Below are positions 25,914-35,349 of a stretch of DNA of 64,000 nt, piece by piece. A program made the position numbers and the translations under genes. A model generated the notes under the pieces. The model searched no databases, was not told the origin of the DNA, and worked only from the letters and a program-made list of their open reading frames with translations. Source of the DNA: Shewanella atlantica (lineage in GTDB: Bacteria > Pseudomonadota > Gammaproteobacteria > Enterobacterales > Shewanellaceae); contig NZ_RXNV01000008.1 of NCBI RefSeq assembly GCF_003966265.1, positions 106,782 to 170,781 of the forward strand. Reading direction: 5' to 3'. Positions within the stretch are counted from its first letter, which is position 1. The number at the start of each line of letters is the position of its first letter.

Positions 25914-26813
25914 ATGGCTGACTATTCTTGGCTCAGCAAATTTCCGAAAATGGACCGTTCCACTTTGTTGGAAATTCGCAAATATTTGGATGGCAGCTTT
26001 CGGGACTTTTCCCGTGAGTATGGTGATGTCATCGAGTCTTTCTTCGATCCGCTGCTCGACTTTCTTATCTGGTTTGAAAAGCTGTTGGTGCAATCGCCCT
26101 GGTGGGCAGTACTGCTCTCTATTACCGCTTTAGTTTACTTCACCAGCCGTTCATGGAAATTGTCTCTGGGCGTCGTTGTTTCATTTCTGCTGATCGGCTA
26201 TTTCGGCATGTGGGAAGATACGATGCGCACCCTCAGTATCATTACCGTGTGTACGCTATTGGCCATAGTATTGGGCGTGCCCATAGGGATCTTAATGTCC
26301 CGCAGCAATCGAACTCAGGCATTGGTGACACCGATTCTGGATGTGATGCAAACCATGCCGGCCTTCGTGTATCTGATCCCCGTGGTCATGTTGCTTGGAA
26401 TTGGCAAGGTGCCCGGTGTTATTGCCGTGGTGATTTATGCCATTCCGCCAGTCATTCGCCTGACCAACCTGGGGATCCGTCTGGTAGACAAAGAAGTCCT
26501 TGAGGCCGCCACCGCCTATGGTGCTAATCCGATGCAACGCCTGATGGGTGTTCAGTTACCTCTGGCCTCTCCCACCATAATGGCAGGCATCAACCAGACC
26601 ATTATGATGGCGTTGGGGATGGTAGTTATCGCGTCTATGATTGGCGTCAAGGGGCTGGGTCAACCGGTACTCAAGTCGATCACCAACCAGTATTTCACCC
26701 TCGGGCTCTTTAACGGTTTAGCCATCGTCGCTCTGGCCATCATTTTTGATCGCGCCTCTCAAGCCTACGCCAAGCGGTCTCAGAAACATATGCAGGGTGG
26801 ACATCATGAGTAA
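25914..26813 (+). CDS. Glycine betaine/proline-type ABC importer, permease (ProW family)
   Basis: 299 residues with about six membrane helices from residue 65 on, after a cytoplasmic N-terminal part. The EAA loop, which docks on the ATPase, reads EAATAYGANPMQRLMGVQLPL. Matches BPD-type permeases of the ProW/OpuAB group. GTAGT precedes the ATG. The last codons overlap the start of the ATPase gene (ATGAGTAA), indicating coupled translation. Confidence 0.93.
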   Translation: MADYSWLSKFPKMDRSTLLEIRKYLDGSFRDFSREYGDVIESFFDPLLDFLIWFEKLLVQSPWWAVLLSITALVYFTSRSWKLSLGVVVSFLLIGYFGMWEDTMRTLSIITVCTLLAIVLGVPIGILMSRSNRTQALVTPILDVMQTMPAFVYLIPVVMLLGIGKVPGVIAVVIYAIPPVIRLTNLGIRLVDKEVLEAATAYGANPMQRLMGVQLPLASPTIMAGINQTIMMALGMVVIASMIGVKGLGQPVLKSITNQYFTLGLFNGLAIVALAIIFDRASQAYAKRSQKHMQGGHHE

Positions 26814-28062
26814 CGCATCACCAACAGAGCCACTTATTCAGATTAAGGATCTATTTAAGGTCTTTGGCAAAAAGCCAACCAGCGTCATGCCTATGGTTAG
26901 GGATGGTTTATCCAAGGATGACATTCTGGCGAAAACCGGCCATACCGTGGGCCTCAAAGCCATCAACCTCGATATTCATCAGGGTGAAATATTTGTGATT
27001 ATGGGGCTTTCAGGCTCGGGAAAATCAACCTTGATCCGCCACTTCAACCGACTAATAGATCCCACAGAGGGGCAAATTCTGGTTGAAGGCATCGATGTGA
27101 TGAGGCTCAATACCAAGGAGTTGGAGCAATTTCGCCGCAATAAAATGGCCATGGTATTCCAACGCTTTGGTTTAATGCCCCACAGAAGCGTACTGGAAAA
27201 TGTCGCTTATGGCCTCAGTGTACAAGGGGTAGATAAAGCAAGTAGAAACGCCAAAGCCGCCCAATGGCTTGAAACAGTCGGTCTGGCCGGATATGAAGAG
27301 CAGTACCCTTCTCAGCTTTCCGGTGGTCAGCAGCAGCGCGTCGGCCTGGCAAGAGCCCTGTGTACTGATGCAGAAATCTTGCTGATGGATGAGGCATTCT
27401 CAGCGTTGGATCCCTTGATACGCAGTGAAATGCAGGATCAACTGATTGAGCTGCAAAAAGAACTACATAAGACCATCATTTTCATCACCCACGATCTCGA
27501 TGAAGCACTGCGAATTGGCGACCGGATCGCTATCCTCAAAGATGGCAACCTGGTTCAGGTTGGTGAACCGGTGGATATCTTGCTCAACCCTGCCGACGAT
27601 TATGTCGAAGCCTTCGTCAAAGATGTAAACCGTCCGCGAGCCCTGACCGTCGAAACCGTCATGAAGCCACCCGCGTATCGTCTTACCGCCGACACTATAG
27701 GTGAGGCACTCAAACAGATGAAGCGTATCCCGGCTAACTATGCCTATTACGTTACCGATGAGGGTTTCCAGGGAGTCGTGTGCCAGGAAGCGCTGGAAGA
27801 TGCCGTAAAGACAGATAAAGAAGCACTGATGGAAGACTTTAAGGTCGAGGAGCTGACTCCGATATCACAGGATGCACTGCTGGAAAGCATCATTCCGGCA
27901 ACGATGGAATCAGACTTTCCCCTGCCTGTTGTCGACTCCGATGGTGACTTGCAGGGTGAACTTTCCCGGGCTCATCTGGCCGACGTGCTATCGGATTTCT
28001 ACACAGATGATGACGACAGCACTGACGAAGAAAAACTAAACTCAACTAAAGAGGATAAATGA
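26806..28062 (+). CDS. Glycine betaine/proline-type ABC importer, ATP-binding protein (ProV family) with CBS domains
   Basis: 418 residues from ATG 26806, which overlaps the permease stop by 8 bases and has GGGTGG upstream. Walker A GLSGSGKSTL, signature LSGGQQQR and Walker B ILLMDEAFSALDP are all present. The N-terminal extension (VFGKKP...DDILAKTGHTVGLK) is that of ProV/OpuAA, and the C-terminal part from about 290 has the CBS pair that senses ionic strength in this family. It powers import of the compatible solute. The end is acidic (TDDDDSTDEE). The TGA stop overlaps the next ATG (ATGA). Confidence 0.94.
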   Translation: MSNASPTEPLIQIKDLFKVFGKKPTSVMPMVRDGLSKDDILAKTGHTVGLKAINLDIHQGEIFVIMGLSGSGKSTLIRHFNRLIDPTEGQILVEGIDVMRLNTKELEQFRRNKMAMVFQRFGLMPHRSVLENVAYGLSVQGVDKASRNAKAAQWLETVGLAGYEEQYPSQLSGGQQQRVGLARALCTDAEILLMDEAFSALDPLIRSEMQDQLIELQKELHKTIIFITHDLDEALRIGDRIAILKDGNLVQVGEPVDILLNPADDYVEAFVKDVNRPRALTVETVMKPPAYRLTADTIGEALKQMKRIPANYAYYVTDEGFQGVVCQEALEDAVKTDKEALMEDFKVEELTPISQDALLESIIPATMESDFPLPVVDSDGDLQGELSRAHLADVLSDFYTDDDDSTDEEKLNSTKEDK

Positions 28063-29276
28063 TGATCCGCTATACACTTGCTGCTTCCTGTATCGCCCTG
28101 GCATTGACCGCTAATGCCAACGCCACACAGGTTGACGAAGAGCTGGAGGCTCTTAAAAACCGTATCGAGCAATTGGAATCCGAACAGGAACAGGTAAAAG
28201 AAGATAAGGACGCCTCCATTAAGTTTGGCGGTGCCGCTCGTTTCCAATACTCCTATGAAGACTATGATGTCGATAATGAGGACCGGGGGGGAGATTTTGA
28301 TTTCGACCTGTTCCGCATCGATGTTAATGGCAACGTCGATGACGTTATTTTTTCTGCTCAGTACCGCTGGCACCAATATATGGATGTCATTCACCATGCT
28401 TGGGTCGGTTACAACTTCGATGAAAAGCAACAGGCTAAAATTGGTATCACTCAGGTTCCATTCGGCATTTTGACCTGGGCGTCTAACAGCTTTTTCTTCA
28501 GTTCTAACTTCTATACCGGGTTGGAAGACGACTACGATATGGGTCTGAATTACACCTATAGCGGTGATGCTAACCGACTGGATCTGGCCTTCTACAAAAA
28601 TGATGAGCAGGGCGGTTTGGATGGATATGTATCCGATCGCAGCGAGCGTTATTCCTACGATGTTGTCGGCGTTCGTCTAGCAGGAGAAGGGATCTATGAC
28701 GCCCCAAGCGAAGGCAAGGCTGCGGGTGAAACCAACACCCTCAACGCACGTTATGCTCACAACCTGGCGTTCGGTGATGTTGCAGTTGAACTGGGGGTAT
28801 CCGCTCAGGCCGGTCAACTGGAAATTCAAGACGGTACCGATGGCGATCATATGGCAGCAGCACTGCATAGTGTGATCAACTATGACCGTTGGAACCTTAA
28901 GTTGCAGCTGACCGACTACGAATATGATGTAGATGGTATGGATGTAGAACGTATGGTCGTGGGCGCCTATGCCTTCTATGACTCAATCCCGGCAGAGGCC
29001 ACCAGCTATGTGGCCAACGTGGCCTACAGTCTACCTGTTAGCATGGGACCAATTTCAAACCTGACTTTCTATAATGATTATTCACTTGTCACCGATAAGC
29101 CAGGTGTTCAGGAAGACACCTTTATGAACGTCACAGGCGTCGCTATCACCGCCGGTGGCCTTTACACCTACGTCGATTTTGTTGTCGCCGAGAACCAGCC
29201 CTTTATCGGTGGCTCTATGGTAGGTAATGGTGAAACTAATAAGCGCCTGAACATTAACTTCGGTTACTATTTCTAA
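28059..29276 (+). CDS. Outer-membrane porin with N-terminal coiled coil, co-transcribed with the ABC importer
   Basis: 405 residues. Signal peptide to about residue 22, then a heptad-like segment (EELEALKNRIEQLESEQEQV) as in trimeric porins of the OprP/OprO and LamB-like classes. The rest alternates strand-like stretches (IKFGGAARFQYSYEDYDVD) and ends in NINFGYYF, with the terminal Phe of outer-membrane barrels. It overlaps the ATPase gene by 4 bases, so it is almost surely translated from the same mRNA. A barrel of its own for a betaine-type importer suggests uptake of the solute across both membranes; the porin's specificity is not known. Confidence 0.82.
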   Translation: MMIRYTLAASCIALALTANANATQVDEELEALKNRIEQLESEQEQVKEDKDASIKFGGAARFQYSYEDYDVDNEDRGGDFDFDLFRIDVNGNVDDVIFSAQYRWHQYMDVIHHAWVGYNFDEKQQAKIGITQVPFGILTWASNSFFFSSNFYTGLEDDYDMGLNYTYSGDANRLDLAFYKNDEQGGLDGYVSDRSERYSYDVVGVRLAGEGIYDAPSEGKAAGETNTLNARYAHNLAFGDVAVELGVSAQAGQLEIQDGTDGDHMAAALHSVINYDRWNLKLQLTDYEYDVDGMDVERMVVGAYAFYDSIPAEATSYVANVAYSLPVSMGPISNLTFYNDYSLVTDKPGVQEDTFMNVTGVAITAGGLYTYVDFVVAENQPFIGGSMVGNGETNKRLNINFGYYF

Positions 29277-29337
29277 TAGTGAAAATGCTAACTCGGGAAG
29301 TTGATACCCAATAAGCCCAAGCCTGCTTAACAAGGTA

Positions 29338-29378
29338 CAAAAAGCCCGCTTATCTTTCGATAAACGGGCTTTCTTTTA
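29338..29378 (-). terminator. Bidirectional terminator between the porin gene and rnpB
   Basis: AAAGCCCG-TTATC-type arms pair around TTTCG/CGAAA; GCCCGCTTATC with GATAAACGGGC, with T runs on both strands. It serves the plus-strand porin operon and the minus-strand rnpB. Confidence 0.85.
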
Positions 29379-29380
29379 TT

Positions 29381-29730
<350 letters not shown>

Positions 29731-29737
29731 GGCGCGG

Positions 29738-29767
29738 ATTATAGCCTAAGGGATCGCAACACACCAA
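29738..29767 (-). promoter_or_regulatory. rnpB promoter
   Basis: Minus strand: TTGGTG, 18 bases, TATAAT (29738-29743), with 7 bases to the expected RNA 5' end. Confidence 0.65.
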
Positions 29768-29807
29768 CAAAATAAAACGAAATGGATGAAATGCGGCTCA
29801 CACTTTT

Positions 29808-30650
29808 TTAAAGACCAATCTCTAAACCGTGTTTATACAGTGCATTCTTCTTAAGCCCATAGATCTGCCCGGCTATCGCAGCCGCTTTCTTTAAAGGCAG
29901 TTCATCGGCGAGTAACTTAAGGGTATTAACCACTTCGCTGGCAATCTCTGACTCTTGTGCGGTGCGATAACCATGGCACATCAGAACAATTTCGCCACGC
30001 TGCTGGTTCGGATCACTCTTCACCGTTTCCAGCACTTCACTGACGGGTCCTGATAAAAACGTTTCAAATGTTTTTGTCACTTCCCGGGCCATGACAATTT
30101 GTCGGTCGCCACCGAGCGCAGTTAAGATAGATTCTAAGCTGTGAACGATACGATGAGGTGATTCATAGAAAATCAAGGTTCTTGGGTCTTCTTTCAGGTC
30201 CGTCAGCTTATCTAAACGTCCCTTCTCTTTCGATGGCAAGAATCCCTCAAAGGAGAAGCGATCAGATGGCAGGCCAGACGCACTCAATGCTGTAATTGCC
30301 GCACAAGGTCCCGGTAGGGGAGACACTGGATAGCCAGCACTTCTCACTGCGGAGACGAGGTGGTAACCCGGGTCGGAAATCAACGGCGTTCCGGCATCGG
30401 ATATCAATGCAACAGACTCACCATTGCTGAGCTTTTGAATGATCCAATCGGCTCTATCCCTTTCATTGTGATCATGCAGCGCGGTTTTCCTTGTCTCAAT
30501 ACCAAAATGACTCAGAAGTTTTCCGCTATGACGCGTGTCTTCACAAGCAATCAATGAAACATTATTAAGCACCTCTATGGCGCGAGAACTGATATCGGCA
30601 AGGTTACCAATAGGGGTTGGAACTATGTAAAGTGCGACCGCCAGATCCAT
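29808..30650 (-). CDS. rsmI: 16S rRNA (cytidine1402-2'-O)-methyltransferase RsmI
   Basis: 280 residues of the tetrapyrrole-methylase fold: LYIVPTPIGNLADIS at the N terminus, then CEDTRHSGKLLSHFGI, ISDAGTPLISDPGY, PLPGPCAAITALSASGLP and FEGFLPSKEKGR, all hallmarks of RsmI. It methylates the ribose of C1402 in the decoding centre with SAM. It is divergent from lpoA, as commonly found in this group (yraL-yraM), and lies just past rnpB. Confidence 0.97.
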   Translation of the reverse strand: MDLAVALYIVPTPIGNLADISSRAIEVLNNVSLIACEDTRHSGKLLSHFGIETRKTALHDHNERDRADWIIQKLSNGESVALISDAGTPLISDPGYHLVSAVRSAGYPVSPLPGPCAAITALSASGLPSDRFSFEGFLPSKEKGRLDKLTDLKEDPRTLIFYESPHRIVHSLESILTALGGDRQIVMAREVTKTFETFLSGPVSEVLETVKSDPNQQRGEIVLMCHGYRTAQESEIASEVVNTLKLLADELPLKKAAAIAGQIYGLKKNALYKHGLEIGL

Positions 30651-30737
30651 ATCTACCTCGGTTTGACTATCACAAGACTTTCGTCAAGCGTGAGAGAAGG
30701 TTAAACTATTGGCAGCATCTTACCAGAGTGGCCTCTT

Positions 30738-32618
30738 GTGTTGAAAAAAAGTGTGTTGAAAAGACTGAATACAACTAAATTAATTTCTATCGCAGTTTTG
30801 AGTGCTGTTTTATTCGGTTGCGGAACGACTCCCGCACCGGTGAAGCCAACTGTGAAACAAATCTCACTGGTGAGTGCACCTATGCAAGCTGCTGAATATA
30901 TTGACTTAGCAGCAAAGTCAGATAATCAGGAAGAGCAGAACAGGTACGCGTTACTTGCCGCCCACGCCTTTATTAATGATGGCGATTCGGTTTCTGCAAA
31001 TAAGACGCTTAAGTCAATCGAGAAGAGTTTAGTACAGCAACCTGAAATACTTGCCGAGCATAAATACCTGACGGCTCGAGTTCTCGAGCTGACTTCAACC
31101 TATGATGATGCCCTCAGTCAACTGGAATATCCAAGCCAATGGAAGCTTGCCGACTGGCAGATGGTGGCTTTTCATCAATTCAAAGCTCGGTTATACCAAC
31201 ACATTAAACAGCCTATTGAGCAGGTAAGACAGCTCAGTCTTCTAAGTTCATATCTTCCGTCCTCTCAAGCCGGTGAAGTGAACGATAGCATTTGGCGAAT
31301 TCTACAGCCGATGCATGAACAGACCTTATTGACGTTTAGCCAAGATAGTTCCAGCCCTGTATTTGCGGGCTGGCTACAACTGGCCTACATAGCAAAACAC
31401 TATGCCATAGACCCCAATCAGCTGGTTCAACACTTAGGTGACTGGCAACAGGTGAACGCCACTCATCCGGCGGCAATCAAACTGCCTACGGATCTGGAAA
31501 AAGCGCTCAACGTGAAGCCCTATAACCCTAAAAACATCGCTGTACTTCTCCCCCTGAGTGGTGCCAGAGCAACGCTCGCCAGCACAGTAAAACAGGGAAT
31601 AATGTCACGCTATTTGGCTAACCCTGATGATAACGTTTCCATCAACTTTTTCGATACGGCAAAAGGGGCTCAGACCGCTTATCAGGCAGCCATAACCTCC
31701 GGTGCTGAGTTCATTATCGGTCCACTATTACAATCTGAGGTTGAGCAGTTACAGCAACCGGTTTCCTCTTCGGAACCCAAATCACCTCAAATCCCAAACA
31801 TTGATGCGGCAGTGCAGCGGGTGCCACAGCTATACCTGAACCATATTGAAAACTTTATCCCTGACGACAATCAATTCTATTTTGCTCTCTCTCCCGCTAA
31901 TGAAGCGCGTGATGCAGCGAAGAAGCTGTTTGATGATGGCATTACCATGCCACTTATCCTGGCGAGTAATAACTCTATAGGTCATAGAATGGCCGATAGC
32001 TTCAACCAGGTATGGACTGAGCTGGCACAGCAACCTGCTGAAGTTCACTTCTATGATGCTGGCGATCAGATGAAAGTAACGGTACAGAAATCTTTAGGCG
32101 TCATCGACAGCAAGGAACGTATTGCACGAATCAAGGCGTTGCTTGGCAATGATATTGAAGCCGATTTCCGTTCGAGGCGTGATATTGATGCCATCTATAT
32201 GATCTCGGGTAACCGTGATCTTCCTTTATTAAAACCTTTTATCGACGTAAACTTTAGTGTTTTTGCCGATCCGGTTCCCCTGTATACCAGTAGCAGGAGT
32301 CGTGTTGAGGGAAGCTCACGAGAAACGGCCCAAGAGCTCAATAACCTCAATATCAGTGATATTCCTTGGTTACTACAAAGCAGTAAAGAAACTCAGTTAG
32401 TCGAAGAACTTTGGCCATCTTGGAGCTATAGTCAGAAGCGCCTGTATATCATGGGCTATGATGCCCTCGAACTTGTAGGTAAACTAGCTCAAATGCGAGC
32501 CCTGCCTGGCTATCAGTTTTCCGGACGTAGCGGTATGCTATCTGTCTCACCCGATGGCACAGTAAACAGAGAGCTTAGCTGGGGTCGTTATCAGAGGGGT
32601 AACTTACGTCCTCAATGA
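30738..32618 (+). CDS. lpoA: Penicillin-binding protein activator LpoA (outer-membrane lipoprotein)
   Basis: 626 residues. The signal sequence ends in a lipobox (LFGCGTT). An N-terminal TPR-like helical part (to about 250) precedes a periplasmic-binding-protein-like domain (KNIAVLLPLSGARATLASTVKQG, GAEFIIGPLLQSEV, LPLILASN-type segment). LpoA reaches through the periplasm to activate PBP1A; the mrcA gene is in this window at 48.9 kb. The start is a GTG at 30738, though a second GTG 15 bases later is possible. The next gene overlaps its stop (ATGA), so lpoA heads a four-gene operon. Confidence 0.95.
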   Translation: MLKKSVLKRLNTTKLISIAVLSAVLFGCGTTPAPVKPTVKQISLVSAPMQAAEYIDLAAKSDNQEEQNRYALLAAHAFINDGDSVSANKTLKSIEKSLVQQPEILAEHKYLTARVLELTSTYDDALSQLEYPSQWKLADWQMVAFHQFKARLYQHIKQPIEQVRQLSLLSSYLPSSQAGEVNDSIWRILQPMHEQTLLTFSQDSSSPVFAGWLQLAYIAKHYAIDPNQLVQHLGDWQQVNATHPAAIKLPTDLEKALNVKPYNPKNIAVLLPLSGARATLASTVKQGIMSRYLANPDDNVSINFFDTAKGAQTAYQAAITSGAEFIIGPLLQSEVEQLQQPVSSSEPKSPQIPNIDAAVQRVPQLYLNHIENFIPDDNQFYFALSPANEARDAAKKLFDDGITMPLILASNNSIGHRMADSFNQVWTELAQQPAEVHFYDAGDQMKVTVQKSLGVIDSKERIARIKALLGNDIEADFRSRRDIDAIYMISGNRDLPLLKPFIDVNFSVFADPVPLYTSSRSRVEGSSRETAQELNNLNISDIPWLLQSSKETQLVEELWPSWSYSQKRLYIMGYDALELVGKLAQMRALPGYQFSGRSGMLSVSPDGTVNRELSWGRYQRGNLRPQ

Positions 32619-32968
32619 TGGATAATAACAAGCCGATATCTGCAGAACATGGTCAAACAGGAGAAAACCTGGCCATGAATTACCTGGTAGAGCAGGGGCT
32701 GACATTCATCGAACGAAATGTCAGGTTCAAATTCGGGGAAATTGATTTAGTCATGAAAAATGGCAAAGAGTGGATCTTCGTCGAAGTAAAGTTCCGCTCA
32801 AAAAACCAGTATGGCGGCGCCTTAAATGCGTTAAGTTCAGGACAGATAAAGAGACTGAGACGTGCAGCTGAGCATTATATGCAGATCCACAATATCGATG
32901 CCATTTGTCGATTCGATCTAATCGCTGTAGATACGGGCCAGATACAATGGCTACCAAACGCATTCTGA
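32615..32968 (+). CDS. YraN family protein (UPF0102), nuclease-like
   Basis: 117 residues of the UPF0102/YraN family, with the restriction-endonuclease-like motif GEIDLVMKNGKEWIFVEVKFR: Asp and the Glu-x-Lys pair are intact. Its biochemical role is not settled. It overlaps lpoA by 4 bases (ATGA); a second ATG follows at once. Confidence 0.93.
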   Translation: MMDNNKPISAEHGQTGENLAMNYLVEQGLTFIERNVRFKFGEIDLVMKNGKEWIFVEVKFRSKNQYGGALNALSSGQIKRLRRAAEHYMQIHNIDAICRFDLIAVDTGQIQWLPNAF

Positions 32969-33040
32969 AACCAAATTAATGACTTGTGCCTTAAGCTGTT
33001 ATGGCATGATAACAAGAGATTTAAAATTAAGGATTTACCT

Positions 33041-33634
33041 ATGTTAGAACGTATTAAAGATAGCTTTACACATTCAATTCAAACCAAGATCGATGCTTCA
33101 GAAGCACTGCCAGAGTCTATTGCTAAAGCAGCAGAGATGATGGTCCACTGTCTATTAGGTGGAAATAAAATTCTGGCATGTGGTAATGGCGGTAGCGCCG
33201 GTGATGCACAGCACTTTTCGGCAGAGCTATTAAACCGCTTTGAAGTTGAGCGTCCTCCCCTTCCAGCCATCGCATTGACAACCGATACCTCTACGATCAC
33301 AGCTATCGCGAATGACTATAGCTATGACGAAATATTCTCTAAACAGATCTTAGCATTGGGACAGCCTGGCGATATTCTATTGGCGATATCAACCAGTGGA
33401 CACTCTGGCAACGTGATTAAAGCCATTGAGGCAGCGTTGAGCCGTGACATGACCATCGTGGCTCTGACCGGTAAAGATGGTGGCCCAATGGCCGGTTTAC
33501 TCAGCATTAACGATGTTGAAATTCGAGTGCCTTCTAACAGCACGGCTCGCATTCAGGAAGTCCACCTGCTTGCCATTCATTGCCTGTGTGACAATATCGA
33601 CCGCACTCTATTCCCTCAGGACGAGCAGCAGTAA
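33041..33634 (+). CDS. diaA: DnaA initiator-associating protein DiaA (SIS domain)
   Basis: 197 residues from ATG 33041 (AAGGA upstream), which matches the length of the E. coli protein; an upstream in-frame codon at 32984 adds 19 residues without support. The phosphosugar-type SIS fold shows [16 protein letters not shown] and [18 protein letters not shown]. DiaA forms a tetramer that binds DnaA and times initiation at oriC. Third gene of the lpoA operon. A closely related gene, GmhA, differs in context; the neighbours favour DiaA. Confidence 0.93.
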
Positions 33635-33659
33635 GAAGCAGTCATCAAATGCCTCTAAG

Positions 33660-33689
33660 TGTCATCTTGCCTTTTATGACAAGATGACA
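33660..33689 (+). other. Perfect 10-bp inverted repeat between diaA and dolP
   Basis: TGTCATCTTG and CAAGATGACA with a 10-base loop, no T tract after it. Possibly an mRNA-processing or stabilising stem. Confidence 0.6.
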
Positions 33690-33721
33690 TCTCGTATTCC
33701 ACCCCGTCAGGAAAAAACACA

Positions 33722-34291
33722 ATGATCAGACTGCTCTCACTTGCAGCGATAGCGCTACTTCTTCAGGGCTGTGCCGGTGCCGTAATGGTAGGTGCGGTGG
33801 GTGGCGCCATGATGGTAAATGATGAGCGCAGTTTTTCCACTCAGCTTGACGACACTAACGCAGACTTCCAGATAGCCAGTGAACTCGCCGCCTTGGAAGA
33901 TGTAAAAAACCAAGCCAATATCACCGGTGTGGTCATGAATGGTAATGTACTCTTGATAGGCCAGTCTCCCAACTCAATGTTAAGAGACAAGGCTATTCGC
34001 GCCGTTCAAGAGTTGAAATTAGGTGGAAAAATCCATAATCAGATCCGAATAGGCAACCCGACCTCCTTCACCACCAGAAGTAATGACACCTGGATAACGA
34101 CTAAGGTTAAGACTCGTATGCTCAATACCGATAACTTAGATGTCACCCGCATCAAAGTTATCACAGAGAACGGTGAAGTTTTCCTGCTTGGTGTCGTGGC
34201 CAGAGATCAAGTTGACCTTGCTGTCGATGTCGCCCGTAATACCGCCGGCGTGCGAAGAGTTATTAAGGTATTCGAATCCCCCCACTCCTGA
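33722..34291 (+). CDS. dolP: Outer-membrane lipoprotein DolP (YraP), two BON domains
   Basis: 189 residues. Signal sequence with lipobox (LLLQGCAG), a short glycine-rich linker and two BON domains (about 45-115 and 120-187; NITGVVMNGNVLLIG and IKVITENGEVFLLGVV). DolP sits on the inner face of the outer membrane, recognises anionic lipids and supports envelope integrity and BAM function. It closes the rsmI/lpoA-yraN-diaA-dolP block seen across enterics, Vibrio and Shewanella. Confidence 0.95.
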   Translation: MIRLLSLAAIALLLQGCAGAVMVGAVGGAMMVNDERSFSTQLDDTNADFQIASELAALEDVKNQANITGVVMNGNVLLIGQSPNSMLRDKAIRAVQELKLGGKIHNQIRIGNPTSFTTRSNDTWITTKVKTRMLNTDNLDVTRIKVITENGEVFLLGVVARDQVDLAVDVARNTAGVRRVIKVFESPHS

Positions 34292-34334
34292 ACCTTGATA
34301 GGAGCCAGGTTGCTACCCTAGCCAATAATTGCAA

Positions 34335-35237
34335 TCAATGAGTATGCATCTCCGCGATACGCGAGCTAACCTGTCGCTTACTCACACCCGAAAAAATCCA
34401 GGGTAACAAGATTGATGGCAGCACGATAAAGCCTGCCCCAATCCAGCTTAATCCGTCTAACCATTCATCGAACCATAACCAACCGAAGAAAACGCAAAAT
34501 ATGAGCCCAGTATATTCTGCAATGGCGACTTCGCTGGCCTTGGCTTTACGGTATGCAAGCACACTTAACCACTGATACACCAGTAAGAAGGCATTACTTA
34601 CTATGGCCAGGCCCAATACTTGCCAGCTCAGTCCGGATACGCCTTGAACGATAGTAAAGACTACGACGATAGGTACACTAAACAGGTTATACAGCATAAG
34701 AGTCACTATTGGGGACTCTGTATCGGGTAATTTTTTTAGTGCCAACTGATTGATGGCAAATGTCAGCGCCCCCGCCAGCACGGCAATGCCGGAGATATTC
34801 ATTTCACTGGGCCGTAATATGATTAAGATACCAACAAAGCCTAATATCCCCGCTACCGATTGTGCTCCACTCATCTTTTCCTTTAAAAACAGACACCCCA
34901 TCATCATGATCATCAATGGAGCCGAGTAAAACAGTGAGCTGACAGTGGCAAGAGGCAGTGACATGAGCCCCATGATTAGCAGCAAGGCACCAGACGTTCC
35001 CACATGGGCTCTAAAGAGATGAAGCTTAATATGATTACTCCTCGGTGCCCTCTCCCGTAGCCAGAACGGTAGTATCATCAACACAGCAGAGAGCTGACGC
35101 ACGAGCAAAAATGTCGAGGCATTCACATCGTCCGATAACCACTTAACCGAGACATCATAAAGTGCACTAAAGATGTTTCCAAAGACTAAAATTCCGATCC
35201 CAATGACGACTGCGCGTTTCATTTCATACTCATACAA
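34335..35237 (-). CDS. DMT superfamily (EamA-type) transporter
   Basis: 300 residues with ten predicted helices in two EamA repeats (first around LLLIMGLMSLPLATVSSLFYSAPL, second around SEVAIAEYTGLIFCVFFGWLWF). Probably a metabolite exporter of the inner membrane; substrate unknown. Divergent from a GcvA-type LysR gene with palindromes between them, so likely its target. Confidence 0.88.
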   Translation of the reverse strand: MYEYEMKRAVVIGIGILVFGNIFSALYDVSVKWLSDDVNASTFLLVRQLSAVLMILPFWLRERAPRSNHIKLHLFRAHVGTSGALLLIMGLMSLPLATVSSLFYSAPLMIMMMGCLFLKEKMSGAQSVAGILGFVGILIILRPSEMNISGIAVLAGALTFAINQLALKKLPDTESPIVTLMLYNLFSVPIVVVFTIVQGVSGLSWQVLGLAIVSNAFLLVYQWLSVLAYRKAKASEVAIAEYTGLIFCVFFGWLWFDEWLDGLSWIGAGFIVLPSILLPWIFSGVSKRQVSSRIAEMHTH

Positions 35238-35304
35238 CTAACAACAGATGTGCTTATGATATAGACCACAAAACGTTAGCTGAAATGATGTTTTTTAATC
35301 ATAG

Positions 35305-35330
35305 ATGAATTAGATTCATACTAAGTATGA
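35305..35330. promoter_or_regulatory. Two abutting palindromes in the EamA-LysR gap
   Basis: ATGAATtagATTCAT (35305-35319) and TCATACtaaGTATGA (35316-35330) overlap by four bases, 20 bases before the LysR start and about 70 before the transporter. The first holds a T-N11-A core, as in LysR sites, so it is a candidate operator for the divergent pair. Confidence 0.55.
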
Positions 35331-35349
35331 CTATTGAGAACCGCTTATC

